From NCBI GenBank assembly GCA_031549525.1, contig JAVBPQ010000008.1, positions 1 through 44,052 of the forward strand: a stretch of DNA of 44,052 bases, in the 5' to 3' direction. Numbering within the stretch: the stretch's first letter is position 1; every line of letters begins with the position of its first letter. Below are positions 8,624 through 17,032 of this stretch, one piece after another. Made by a program: the position numbers and the translations under genes. The notes below the pieces were generated by a model. That model saw nothing but the letters and a program-made list of their open reading frames with translations, was not told the DNA's origin and made no database searches. The stretch is from WQUF01 sp031549525 (GTDB lineage: Bacteria > Bacillota > Clostridia > Clostridiales > Clostridiaceae).

Positions 8624-9676
8624 TTAGTAAGGTTTAACTATTATCTTCACATTCTCTTCTTTATTATTTATTAATTCTTCAAATCCTTTTTCTACAATAT
8701 CATCAATATGTATCCTTCCTGTAATGAGGTTATCTACATTAATTCTACCGTCTGCAACTAATCTTATAGCAGTATCGAAGTCATTATAATAAGCTAAGGA
8801 TCCCATTATTTCTATTTCAGTAAATGACAAGGTATTAAAATTAATCTTTGTTTCTTTTTCAAAGATGCCACAAACCACCACTTTTCCTGCTGAACGAACT
8901 GTAGATACAGCTACAGGAACACTTTTATCACTGCCAACGCATTCAATAGCGACATCAGCACCGCCATTAGTTATCTCCTTAACTTTAGCTGCAACATCAA
9001 CCTCTGATGGGTCAAATACTTTAGTAGCACCAGCTTTAAGTGCAAATTCCTTTCTTGCTTTTGCAAGCTCAATAGCATATATCTCCTTTGCACCTGACGC
9101 TTTTGCAGCCATAATAGCACAAAGACCTATTGTTCCTGCTCCCACAACTACAACCACATCACCTAAGGATACTGACCTTCTAACAGCATGTACACCTACA
9201 GCTAAAGGTTCAATAAGTGCTGCTGTCTCAAAAGACATGCTATCTGGAATCTTATATATTGTATATGCTGGTACATTAACATATTCAGCATAAGCACCAT
9301 TGGTCATCAAGCCTGTAAACGCTAGCTTTTCACACAAACTATATTTATTTTCCTTACACCTTGGACATTCCCAACATACTTGACAAGCATCAGGAGCTAC
9401 TCTATCACCAAGCTTAACATTTGTAACTGATGGTCCAACCTCTACCACTGTTCCAGAAAATTCATGACCTAATATTATTGGTGCTATATCTTTAGTTAAA
9501 GGATGAGGACTGTCCACCGGAATAAATATTGGACCTGCTATATATTCATGTAAGCAAGAACCACATATTCCACACCATTCAACCTTTATTTTTACATACC
9601 CTTCAGGAGGACTTGGTGGCTCTTTAACATCCATAACCCTAATATCCTTTTTGCCATACCATACTGCAGCTTTCAT
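8624..9676 (-). CDS. zinc-dependent alcohol dehydrogenase, 2,3-butanediol dehydrogenase-like
   Basis: The 350-aa medium-chain dehydrogenase has the signature of the (R,R)-butanediol/sorbitol dehydrogenase group: GICGS..LHEYIAGPIFIP near residues 36-53, the zinc-site GHE (70-72), four clustered structural-zinc cysteines (CQVCWECPRC...C), and a Rossmann motif GAGTIGLC. It probably oxidises 2,3-butanediol to acetoin, or the reverse, with NAD. Threonine or sorbitol dehydrogenase are alternatives. Residue 41 is Cys where the family usually has Asp next to the catalytic zinc site (GSDLHEY). The gene follows the SDR by 56 bases with an AGGAGG site, so the two are probably co-transcribed, and it sits beside the acetoin-cleaving operon. 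Confidence 0.85.
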   Translation of the reverse strand: MKAAVWYGKKDIRVMDVKEPPSPPEGYVKIKVEWCGICGSCLHEYIAGPIFIPVDSPHPLTKDIAPIILGHEFSGTVVEVGPSVTNVKLGDRVAPDACQVCWECPRCKENKYSLCEKLAFTGLMTNGAYAEYVNVPAYTIYKIPDSMSFETAALIEPLAVGVHAVRRSVSLGDVVVVVGAGTIGLCAIMAAKASGAKEIYAIELAKARKEFALKAGATKVFDPSEVDVAAKVKEITNGGADVAIECVGSDKSVPVAVSTVRSAGKVVVCGIFEKETKINFNTLSFTEIEIMGSLAYYNDFDTAIRLVADGRINVDNLITGRIHIDDIVEKGFEELINNKEENVKIIVKPY

Positions 9677-9732
9677 ATAATAACCTCCTATATAATAAAA
9701 TTAAATTAATAAAGATAACCTAAATTTAATGT

Positions 9733-10527
9733 TTACGCCATTACACAACCACCATCAACATGTACACACTGCCCTGTGACATTGTTTCCAGATGGTCCGC
9801 AGAAATAAAGTGCAAGCCAAGCCATATCAATTGGCTCTTGAGCTCTCTTTTGACTAATAAGGTTATTGAGATTGGTTTGGAAAACCTCATCTCTGTTGCC
9901 ACCTTCTGGTGTAAGAAAATCAAGTATTTTTTCCCACATATCTGTACGTATTATTCCAGGCATAATTGCATTTACATTTATATCATACTGACTTCCATAT
10001 TTTGCTGCCCCTTGCGTTAAACTAACTACTGCAGCTTTTGAAACACAATACCATGCAAATGGATCTCCCATATTGGTGCGGCCTGCAATAGAGGAAATGT
10101 TTACAATTCTCCCCTTGGTCTTAGTTTCGATCATCTTTTTCATAGCATTGCGGTCTGCGTGTATGCTGCCCATTAAATTAATATCTAAAAGCTTTCTAAT
10201 ATCTTTCTCTGACATTTTAAGAAAGTCCTCTAGAATTATAAACCCTGCAGCACTTATCATTATGTCAAATCTTCCAGTTGCTTTATATGCTTCATCAATA
10301 AGAACCTTTGTAGTATTTTCTTCCACAACATCACCAACACAGTAACCGCTCTTTACACCAACATCTTTAATTTGCTTGCTCATATTTGCAGCATTTTCTT
10401 CAACTATGTCTCCTATCCAAACATCAGCTCCAGCTTTTGCAAGCTCCAAAGCTATACATCCTCCTAAACCACGTCCACCACCAGTAACAACAGCCGTTTT
10501 TCCTGATAAATCAATTATTGCTGCCAT
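9733..10527 (-). CDS. short-chain dehydrogenase/reductase, probable acetoin/diacetyl (butanediol) reductase
   Basis: The 264-aa classical SDR has the cofactor loop TGGGRGLGG (about 15-23), an NxAG equivalent as SAAGF, catalytic Ser in NISSIAG, and YCVSK as the YxxxK pair. The C-terminal GQCVHVDGG motif is typical of the family. An Asp after the second strand (GDIVEE) favours NAD(H). Its place before the butanediol-type dehydrogenase and near the aco operon suggests acetoin or butanediol as substrate, but SDR specificity cannot be read safely from sequence; 3-oxoacyl or sugar-alcohol substrates remain possible. AAAGGAGAG precedes the ATG. Confidence 0.82.
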   Translation of the reverse strand: MAAIIDLSGKTAVVTGGGRGLGGCIALELAKAGADVWIGDIVEENAANMSKQIKDVGVKSGYCVGDVVEENTTKVLIDEAYKATGRFDIMISAAGFIILEDFLKMSEKDIRKLLDINLMGSIHADRNAMKKMIETKTKGRIVNISSIAGRTNMGDPFAWYCVSKAAVVSLTQGAAKYGSQYDINVNAIMPGIIRTDMWEKILDFLTPEGGNRDEVFQTNLNNLISQKRAQEPIDMAWLALYFCGPSGNNVTGQCVHVDGGCVMA

Positions 10528-10555
10528 AAATATTTCTCTCCTTTAAAAATTATTT

Positions 10556-10583
10556 TTTATATTAAACTATTTATGCAATGCAA
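10556..10583 (-). promoter_or_regulatory. possible sigma-A promoter of the SDR-bdh operon
   Basis: On the minus strand, TTGCAT (10578-10583) and TATAAA (10556-10561) are separated by 16 bp, about 30 bases before the SDR start codon, in the 155-base gap after acoL. The hexamers are imperfect, and read-through from acoL is an alternative since I see no strong terminator in the gap. Confidence 0.35.
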
Positions 10584-10682
10584 AAATAACTTAATTTCTA
10601 AGTGACTTTAAATATTAACTATTGATGTCCTTCTAGATGAATTTTAAGGATCAGTATAATGATTTAAACTTAATTTTGAAAT

Positions 10683-12077
10683 CTATTTATTTGGGATATG
10701 GATTGCTCTTTTTTCAGCAGCAAGTGCTGCCTCTCTTATTGCTTCTGTAATCGTTGGATGTCCATGTATTGTAGATATGATCTCATCTTTAGTCGCTTCA
10801 AGCTTAAGTGCTATAGCGCACTCACCAATTATATCGGTGGCTCTTGGTCCAAAAATATGTGCTCCAAGCAGTTCACCATATTTTTCTCCAAAAAGTAATT
10901 TTATAATTCCTACCCCATTATTTTCAATGAGAGACTTACCATTTGTATACAATGGGAATTTACCAACAGTATAAGGGATTCCTTTTTCTTTTACCTCTTC
11001 TTCAGTAAGCCCTACTCCTGCAAATTCTGGATTAGTATATACACAAGAAGGGCAAGTTTTTCCATCATATATAGAATTATGACCTAATGCATTCTCAGCC
11101 GCAATCTCTCCTTGAACTGATGCAACATGAGCAAGCATTATCTGTCCTAAGCAATCGCCAATAGCATATACAGAAGGTATATTTGTTTCCATTTTTTCAT
11201 TTACTTTAATACGTCCCCTATCATGTAAAATGCCTGCTTTATCTAAATTCAGTGCTTCTGTATTTGTTCTTCTTCCTACGGATACTAATACTTTTTCTGC
11301 TTCAAAAGTTTGAGTCTCACCATTAACCTCTACATTGACCTTTGCTGACCCATTTATATTCTCAACAGACAATACCCTAGCCCCTGTCATAATTGTAATA
11401 CCTTTTGACTCTAATTGCAGACGAAGGAAATCAGTAAGCTCTCCATCCATCATAGGCAATAATTTTGCAAGTGCCTCTACTACGATTACTTTAGTGCCAA
11501 ATGAACTATATACAGTTGCAAGTTCAATTCCAATTACTCCTCCTCCGATGACTAACATAGTCTTTGGAACAGTTTCTAAAGAAAGAGCTCCAGTTGAATC
11601 AATACAACAAGGGTTATCCTTTACTCCAGGGATAGGAGGTATTACTGGCACAGAACCAGAAGCTATGATTATTTTATCAGCTTTTATAATTTCTATATTT
11701 CCATCTTCTTTTTTAACTTCTAAGGTATCAGCTTTAATAAAAGATGCTTCACCTTTTATAACTTGAACTTTATCAATCTTTAAAAGCTTTGAAACTCCAG
11801 TAACTAATTGGTTTACAACTAAAGCTTTTTTTTCTTGAACCTTTAGCCAGTCATAACCTTTCATTTCTATATCAATACCATAGTCTGCAATATTTTTAGC
11901 TTCTTCTAAAAGCTCTGCTGAATGAAGAAGGGCTTTTGTAGGAATGCAGCCTACATTTAAGCATGTACCGCCTAAATTATTTTTTTCAATCAATATTACT
12001 TCTGCATTTAACTGGGAAGCTCTAATCGCTGCTACATAACCGCCTGGTCCTCCACCTATTACAACAACTTTCTCCAT
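10683..12077 (-). CDS. acoL: dihydrolipoyl dehydrogenase (E3) of the acetoin dehydrogenase complex
   Basis: The 464-aa flavoprotein disulfide reductase has an FAD-binding GGGPGGYVAA (8-17), the redox-active pair in GGTCLNVGC (Cys39, Cys44), an NAD-binding GGGVIGIE, a second FAD motif YAIGD, and the catalytic HGHPTITE dyad (His440, Glu445). It reoxidises dihydrolipoamide on AcoC and passes electrons to NAD. There is no N-terminal lipoyl domain, unlike some clostridial AcoL proteins. It is the last gene of the aco operon, 10 bases after acoC, with an AGGAGG site. Confidence 0.93.
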   Translation of the reverse strand: MEKVVVIGGGPGGYVAAIRASQLNAEVILIEKNNLGGTCLNVGCIPTKALLHSAELLEEAKNIADYGIDIEMKGYDWLKVQEKKALVVNQLVTGVSKLLKIDKVQVIKGEASFIKADTLEVKKEDGNIEIIKADKIIIASGSVPVIPPIPGVKDNPCCIDSTGALSLETVPKTMLVIGGGVIGIELATVYSSFGTKVIVVEALAKLLPMMDGELTDFLRLQLESKGITIMTGARVLSVENINGSAKVNVEVNGETQTFEAEKVLVSVGRRTNTEALNLDKAGILHDRGRIKVNEKMETNIPSVYAIGDCLGQIMLAHVASVQGEIAAENALGHNSIYDGKTCPSCVYTNPEFAGVGLTEEEVKEKGIPYTVGKFPLYTNGKSLIENNGVGIIKLLFGEKYGELLGAHIFGPRATDIIGECAIALKLEATKDEIISTIHGHPTITEAIREAALAAEKRAIHIPNK

Positions 12078-12087
12078 AGAATACCTC

Positions 12088-13401
12088 CTATACTAACATT
12101 AAAAATGGATTTTCCATAATCTTTTTAACCCTAGCTAAGAACATAGCTCCAAGGGAACCATCTATAACTCTATGATCTATTGTTAGTGATAATTTCATAA
12201 TAGGTCTAACTTTTGGCTCATTATCTATTACTACCATGGTATCTATCATGGTATTTACCCCTAATATTGCAACTTCAGGCTGGTTTATTATTGGAGTAAA
12301 GGACTCAATTCCATACATTCCTAAATTAGTGATCGTAAATGTCCCTCCAATAAGAGAATCTGGAGATAAATTTCCTGCGCGAGCAGAGCTTGCTAAAGCC
12401 TTAATTTCTTTCGAAATCTCAGATAGCTTCTTTAAATGAGCATCTTTAACAACAGGAACTAATAAGCCCATTCCATTGTCTAAAGACACTGCAACACCCA
12501 TGTTCACATAGTGCTTTAATATAATTTTATCTCCATCAATAGAGCAGTTTAACATTGGAAATTCTAACAATACATTTGATACTATCTTTACAATAAAATC
12601 AGTATAAGAAACCTTAATATCATCCTTTGCAAGAAGAGCTTTTAATGATTTTAAAGAAGTCATATCAACACTAATGTCAAGAGTGACATTTGCTGAAATA
12701 TTTTTACTGCTTACCATTCGATTCATTATTATTTTTCTCATAGGATTCATATTTATAACTTCTTCTCTTTGAACATTTCTAGATGCATAATCTATGACAT
12801 CCTTTGCCATAATACGGCCATCTTTATGTATATCCATTAAATTTACGCTTTGATCTTCTGCAATTTTATAAGCAAGAGGAGATGCCTTAACGGATTTATC
12901 ATCTAAAACAGGAGCATCAGTTAATGGTGTGTTTATAAATTTTTCCACATCTTCTAATGTAATTCTCCCATTTGGACCTGAAGGTGTAACTTTTGAAAGA
13001 TCGATAGATTTTTCTTTTGCAAGCTTCTTTGCTGCTGGTGATGCTAAAATCTTTCCATCTTGTTTTTGAGAAATTACTGGTGCTTGGGTTTTCTCCTCAA
13101 TTTTTTCTTTGGCATCTTTAGCAAGCTCTTTTCTATCATCAAACATTCCACTTACATCTTCATTTGCATCGCCAATTATAGCTACAGGAACTAAGCATGG
13201 AACTGTTTCGCCTTCTTTTACCAAAATTTTATGTAAAATACCTGCAACTGATGATTCTATTGTATTAGAAAGCTTATCTGTTTCAACTTCTAAAAGCCCT
13301 TCACCTACAGAAATTACATCTCCTTCAGACTTTAACCATTTGCCTACAGTTCCTTCAGTCATAGTCAGTCCTAGCTTTGGCATAACAATTTTTTGAGCCA
13401 T
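12088..13401 (-). CDS. acoC: dihydrolipoamide acetyltransferase (E2) of the acetoin dehydrogenase complex
   Basis: The 437-aa E2 subunit carries an N-terminal lipoyl domain (1-77) with the modification lysine in ETDKL (Lys43). Then come two segments that both look like peripheral subunit-binding (E3-binding) domains: 118-156 (SPAAKKLAKEKSIDL...GRITLEDV) and 172-206 (SPLAYKIAEDQSVNL...GRIMAKDV). The catalytic domain follows from about 215 to the end, with the active-site motif DHRVIDG (His410, Asp414). It transfers the acetyl group from AcoAB to CoA. One binding domain is the usual number, so the second is notable. The ribosome site is AGGAGG. Lipoylation could be supplied by LplA encoded at 19201. 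Confidence 0.93.
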   Translation of the reverse strand: MAQKIVMPKLGLTMTEGTVGKWLKSEGDVISVGEGLLEVETDKLSNTIESSVAGILHKILVKEGETVPCLVPVAIIGDANEDVSGMFDDRKELAKDAKEKIEEKTQAPVISQKQDGKILASPAAKKLAKEKSIDLSKVTPSGPNGRITLEDVEKFINTPLTDAPVLDDKSVKASPLAYKIAEDQSVNLMDIHKDGRIMAKDVIDYASRNVQREEVINMNPMRKIIMNRMVSSKNISANVTLDISVDMTSLKSLKALLAKDDIKVSYTDFIVKIVSNVLLEFPMLNCSIDGDKIILKHYVNMGVAVSLDNGMGLLVPVVKDAHLKKLSEISKEIKALASSARAGNLSPDSLIGGTFTITNLGMYGIESFTPIINQPEVAILGVNTMIDTMVVIDNEPKVRPIMKLSLTIDHRVIDGSLGAMFLARVKKIMENPFLMLV

Positions 13402-13420
13402 AGTATCCTCCTTTTTATTA

Positions 13421-14422
13421 CTAAGTCAATTCAAACATACCTAAATTACATGCTTTTTCTAAAGCAGTTCTAATTTTAACCCTCCATGGGCCGTTTCTTT
13501 TAATGATAAAATCGATCTTATCATCTTTTCTAACCTTTATTTCACGCTCACCATCGAGAGCAATCATACAACTCTCATCTGCAATAATTGAATATTTTGT
13601 ATTGAGCGGGATTTTTTCAACACATGATATATCGAGTTTTGAAATCACTCCAGCTGCAACAGGAGCTATAATTCTTCTGCACTGTAATCCTCCTTGCTCC
13701 TTAAAAGATAGAGCAAGTCCAATATCACAAGTATCTTCTATAACATGGATACAACCTGCAATTGCAGAAAAACCAATGGTCGCCGGATGACATCTTGATA
13801 CTACAATGTGCTTTATACGTGATATATCCCATATTGCTTTTGCACCAGGATATAGATCCTCTGTTACAACTGCATCAATAAGCGCAATATCATTAAAAAC
13901 GCCATTAACAGATACCTCAATTCTTTTATCTTGAATACAGCATGTTTTATAATCTTTAGTTGTAGCAACTATTGCTGCTGCCATACCAACTACAGTACCC
14001 TCTGCCATTGCAGGGTACACATTATTAGTTCCTGTTGAAACAGGTACTATAGGAACATTAGTAATGCCTTTAGCTACAGCTCTACTTGTCCCATCGCCTC
14101 CAAGTACAACAATACATCCTGCTCCATATTGTTCCATGCAAGCTGCAGCTCTTGTTGAATCCTCCATGGATGCTTTAAGCGGAATATCTAGCACCCTGCA
14201 ATTTGCAGTGAGAGTTCCTTCTAAACCTTCAATAGCGCTGTATCCAATATTAAAGGTATCAGGCATAAACATAATTTCGTCTATTCCCATGGCTTGTGCT
14301 GCAAGCACTATACGTTTAACAATATTTATTTTTTCATTATTATCTATGGTAGTAGCATATGATACTAAACGTCGTATATCTTTACCTGATGCAGGGTTTG
14401 CAACAATGCCTATGCTTGGCAT
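13421..14422 (-). CDS. acoX: AcoX, NAD-kinase-like protein of acetoin catabolism
   Basis: AcoX is found in many aco operons and is related to the ATP-NAD kinase superfamily; its precise role in acetoin breakdown is not settled. The 333-aa product has the nucleotide-binding GGDGT motif (about 108-112) and an N-terminal IGIVANPASGKDIRR segment typical of the group. I use the ATG at 14422, because AAAGGAGGAG lies right before it; the in-frame ATG at 14470 would add 16 residues that encode this ribosome site. The gene sits between acoB and acoC. Confidence 0.88.
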   Translation of the reverse strand: MPSIGIVANPASGKDIRRLVSYATTIDNNEKINIVKRIVLAAQAMGIDEIMFMPDTFNIGYSAIEGLEGTLTANCRVLDIPLKASMEDSTRAAACMEQYGAGCIVVLGGDGTSRAVAKGITNVPIVPVSTGTNNVYPAMAEGTVVGMAAAIVATTKDYKTCCIQDKRIEVSVNGVFNDIALIDAVVTEDLYPGAKAIWDISRIKHIVVSRCHPATIGFSAIAGCIHVIEDTCDIGLALSFKEQGGLQCRRIIAPVAAGVISKLDISCVEKIPLNTKYSIIADESCMIALDGEREIKVRKDDKIDFIIKRNGPWRVKIRTALEKACNLGMFELT

Positions 14423-14504
14423 AAGCTCTCCTCCTTTTTTTCTGCTGGAGGAGCATGATTGCCTCCCCAACTTAATGTAGTTTATACGATTACAAAATTA
14501 ATAT

Positions 14505-15473
14505 TTAAGCCATTTTCTTTACAGCATTTATGATGTCTTGTGCATTTGGTAAACAATACTGCTCAAGTACACTAGTAAATGGAATTGGAGTATTTAAAGC
14601 ACCTATACGTACTACTGGGGCATCTAGTAAATCAAAATATTCTTCTCCGATTATAGCTGATATCTCTCCGCCATAACCTCCTCTTTTGTTTTCTTCGGTA
14701 ACAATTACTACCTTATGAGTTTTTTCAATAGATTTTTCAATTAATTCTTTATCTAGTGGATATAATGTACGAGGATCCAATACTTCTACACTAATTCCCT
14801 CTTTTTCTAATACCTCTGCAGCAGCTAATGCTTCATTAACCATTTTGCCTGTCGCAATTATAGTCACATCAGAACCTTCTCTTTTTATATCTCCTTTTCC
14901 AAGTGGAATTGGCTCAAAGCTGTCTACAGGAGATTTAACTGCATACAATCCTTTATGCTCAATAAACATAACAGGATCTTCATTATCAATTGCAGTAAGC
15001 ATAAGCCCTAAAGCATCTTGAGCACAGGATGGATAAACAACCTTTAATCCTGGAACATGTGTAACCCATGCTTCTAATGATTGAGAGTGCTGTGCAGCTG
15101 CACCTAATCCTCCGCCAGCAGGAAGCCTTACTACCATAGGCAATGAAATTTTTCCACCAAACATATAGCGCATTTTAGCTGCTTGGTTTACAAGCTGATC
15201 CATACCAACGGTTAAAAAATCAATAAACATAAGTTCAGCAATTGGTCTTAGCCCTGTTGCTGCAGCACCTACTGCACAACCTATTATAGCTCCTTCAGAA
15301 ATTGGCGTATCACGTACTCTTTCTCCACCAAATTCATTAAACATACCTGCTGAAACACCAAAGCATCCTCCAAAAGCTCCAACATCTTCACCAAATAACA
15401 AGACATTATTGTTTTCTCTCATTCTAATACTCATGCCTTCACGAATAGCTTCTCCATAAGTCATAGTTTTCAT
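14505..15473 (-). CDS. acoB: acetoin dehydrogenase E1 component, beta subunit
   Basis: The 322-aa protein is a transketolase-like E1 beta subunit: TYGEAIREGMSIRMREN start, GEDVGAFGG, ISEGAIIGCAVGAA, GGGLGAAAQHSQSLEAW (motif AQHSQS typical of E1 beta) and a C-terminal transketolase domain with PRTLYPLD. With AcoA it binds thiamine diphosphate and cleaves acetoin, releasing acetaldehyde and passing the acetyl group to lipoyl-AcoC. The start codon overlaps the acoA stop (ATGA), so translation is coupled; AGGAGGTG is upstream. Branched-chain and pyruvate dehydrogenases share this fold; the acoX and acoR neighbours decide for acetoin. Confidence 0.93.
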   Translation of the reverse strand: MKTMTYGEAIREGMSIRMRENNNVLLFGEDVGAFGGCFGVSAGMFNEFGGERVRDTPISEGAIIGCAVGAAATGLRPIAELMFIDFLTVGMDQLVNQAAKMRYMFGGKISLPMVVRLPAGGGLGAAAQHSQSLEAWVTHVPGLKVVYPSCAQDALGLMLTAIDNEDPVMFIEHKGLYAVKSPVDSFEPIPLGKGDIKREGSDVTIIATGKMVNEALAAAEVLEKEGISVEVLDPRTLYPLDKELIEKSIEKTHKVVIVTEENKRGGYGGEISAIIGEEYFDLLDAPVVRIGALNTPIPFTSVLEQYCLPNAQDIINAVKKMA

Positions 15474-16456
15474 CTATTGCGCACCTCCTCGATAATATCT
15501 GAATAGACATCTTCAACAGTTTTTTCAACAGAAGGTAGTGGACTTTCATCTGCAAACTTAACTGCTTCTTCTAATTCCTTTGAAATTTCTTCGTCTAACT
15601 GTTTGATATCCTCATCACTTAAAATATTATTTTCCTTCAAAAATTCAACAAAACGAGGAATAGGGTCTTTTTTGAACCATTCTGTTTGTTCTTCTATAGG
15701 TTTATAAGATCCAGGATCTCCTTCAAAGTGTCCTCTTTGCCTATATGTCTTGCATTCTATTAAAGTTGGTCCAAATCCTTTTCTAGCACGGGATATAGCT
15801 TCAGCTGCTGCTTCATAAACTGCTAATACATCATTACCATCAACTGCTATGCCTGGAATACCATATGCAGCACCTCTGTCAGCTATATCTTTAATAGCCT
15901 GATGCCTTCCTTGGCTCATAGAAATTCCATAATAATTATTCTCACATACAAATATTATAGGAAGCTTCCAAATGCTTGCTAAATTGAGCGACTCATGGAA
16001 TGTTCCTTGGTTAGTTGATGCATCTCCAAAGAAACATATGCACACTTTATCAGTGTTTAGATATTTACAAGATAATCCTGCTCCAACTGCAATATTATGC
16101 CCTGCTCCAACTATTCCATTAGCGCCAAGTATTCCCTTTGATCTATCTGCAATATGCATGGAACCGCCTTTACCTTTGCAGTAGCCTGTTTCTTTCCCAA
16201 AAAGCTCTGCCATCATGTACTTTAATTCTCCGCCTTTAGCAATTATATGGCCATGACCTCTATGAGTACTTGTAATAAAATCATCATCTCTTAAAGATTC
16301 ACATACAGCTGTTGCCACAGCTTCTTCACCAATATAAAGATGTACAAAACCTGGAATTTTGCCCTCAGCAAACAAATTTGCTGCTTTTGTTTCAAACTCA
16401 CGTATCTTTTTCATTTTGATATACAAGTTTTTCATTGAATCTTTGTTTAGCTCCAT
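15470..16456 (-). CDS. acoA: acetoin dehydrogenase E1 component, alpha subunit
   Basis: The 328-aa E1 alpha subunit contains the thiamine diphosphate/Mg fold: HRGHGHIIAKG, GKGGSMHI, then the cofactor motif starting GDAS (144-147) and closing at CENNYYG (about residues 171-177). The motif reads GDA rather than the most common GDG; I believe this variant occurs among acetoin-type E1 proteins and I do not read it as a defect. It forms the heterotetramer with AcoB. AGGAGG lies 8 bases before the ATG. It is the second gene of the operon, 27 bases after the Lin0512-family gene. Confidence 0.93.
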   Translation of the reverse strand: MELNKDSMKNLYIKMKKIREFETKAANLFAEGKIPGFVHLYIGEEAVATAVCESLRDDDFITSTHRGHGHIIAKGGELKYMMAELFGKETGYCKGKGGSMHIADRSKGILGANGIVGAGHNIAVGAGLSCKYLNTDKVCICFFGDASTNQGTFHESLNLASIWKLPIIFVCENNYYGISMSQGRHQAIKDIADRGAAYGIPGIAVDGNDVLAVYEAAAEAISRARKGFGPTLIECKTYRQRGHFEGDPGSYKPIEEQTEWFKKDPIPRFVEFLKENNILSDEDIKQLDEEISKELEEAVKFADESPLPSVEKTVEDVYSDIIEEVRNR

Positions 16457-16483
16457 TTGATTTCCTCCTAATTATTTTATTTT

Positions 16484-16840
16484 TTAGTCTCTTATGCAAA
16501 CCTCGATAGCAGCTATCGCAACCTCAATGCTATCATCAGTGTCACCAAATTTAGGAACATATAGACCAGGTACATTTAATCCACCCTTTACAGGGTTTAC
16601 AGTGACCTTACCAACAGGAAGGCATTTTGCAATTGATTCTATATCGATAACTTCTGGCTTGGTTACAGCTACTGTCACTTTAATTAACACATCATTATTT
16701 ATGTCTAAATTTAATATTTCTGACAATCCACATAAACAGCTTTTGGATATAGCATCCTTGACTGCCTTTTGTGCTGCTTTATTAACATCTTGACCATGAA
16801 AATCCATACCAATTCCAAATTCAATAATGTACCTTTTCAT
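16484..16840 (-). CDS. Lin0512 family protein, first gene of the aco operon
   Basis: The 118-aa protein matches what I recall of the Lin0512 family: an N-terminal IEFGIGMDFHGQDVNKAA, a central LIKVTVAVTKPE and a C-terminal VPGLYVPKFGD. It is small and soluble, with alternating strands and helices, and has no known biochemical function. It directly precedes acoA in the same orientation and is the first translated gene downstream of the putative AcoR sites, so it is probably made together with the acetoin complex. Possible roles are assembly or metabolite binding; nothing in the sequence shows which. Confidence 0.8.
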   Translation of the reverse strand: MKRYIIEFGIGMDFHGQDVNKAAQKAVKDAISKSCLCGLSEILNLDINNDVLIKVTVAVTKPEVIDIESIAKCLPVGKVTVNPVKGGLNVPGLYVPKFGDTDDSIEVAIAAIEVCIRD

Positions 16841-16932
16841 TTAATCACCACCATAGAAAAAGTTTAATGGTTTATTAATTTATCAAAATTATAAAAATAT
16901 CATAAAATAAAAACAGATAATTTTTTCCAAAA

Positions 16933-17023
16933 TCTCAAAGCTTTAGGAGACAATTTTTCGAAAAAGTCTCACATATTTGATACAAATATGATATTTGTGA
17001 GATTTTTTAATATCAAAGTGAGA
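16933..17023 (-). promoter_or_regulatory. repeated TCTCA/TGAGA half-sites, putative AcoR upstream activating region
   Basis: Between acoR and the first aco gene lie four related half-sites on the plus strand: TCTCA (16933-16937), TCTCACA (16967-16973), TGTGAGA (16996-17002) and AGTGAGA (17017-17023). The middle two form a 36-bp inverted repeat; the last two lie 21 bp apart, two helical turns. This is the place where a sigma-54 activator would bind for the 16840 start, about 125-180 bases upstream. I could not find a convincing -24/-12 promoter between this region and 16840. Confidence 0.6.
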
Positions 17024-17032
17024 TTTTTATAT

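Noticed and set aside
8865..9293. A 142-codon plus-strand ORF opposite the zinc dehydrogenase gene
   Set aside because: It is the antisense shadow of a well supported dehydrogenase gene, has no ribosome site and reads as low-complexity Thr/Ser/Ala sequence.
11335..11766. A 143-codon plus-strand ORF opposite acoL
   Set aside because: Antisense shadow of acoL; no ribosome site and no family resemblance.
15470..16456. GDA in place of GDG in the thiamine diphosphate motif of AcoA as a sign of an inactive enzyme
   Set aside because: The rest of the motif and the closing Asn are present, and I believe GDA occurs among acetoin-type E1 alpha subunits, so I do not treat it as a defect.
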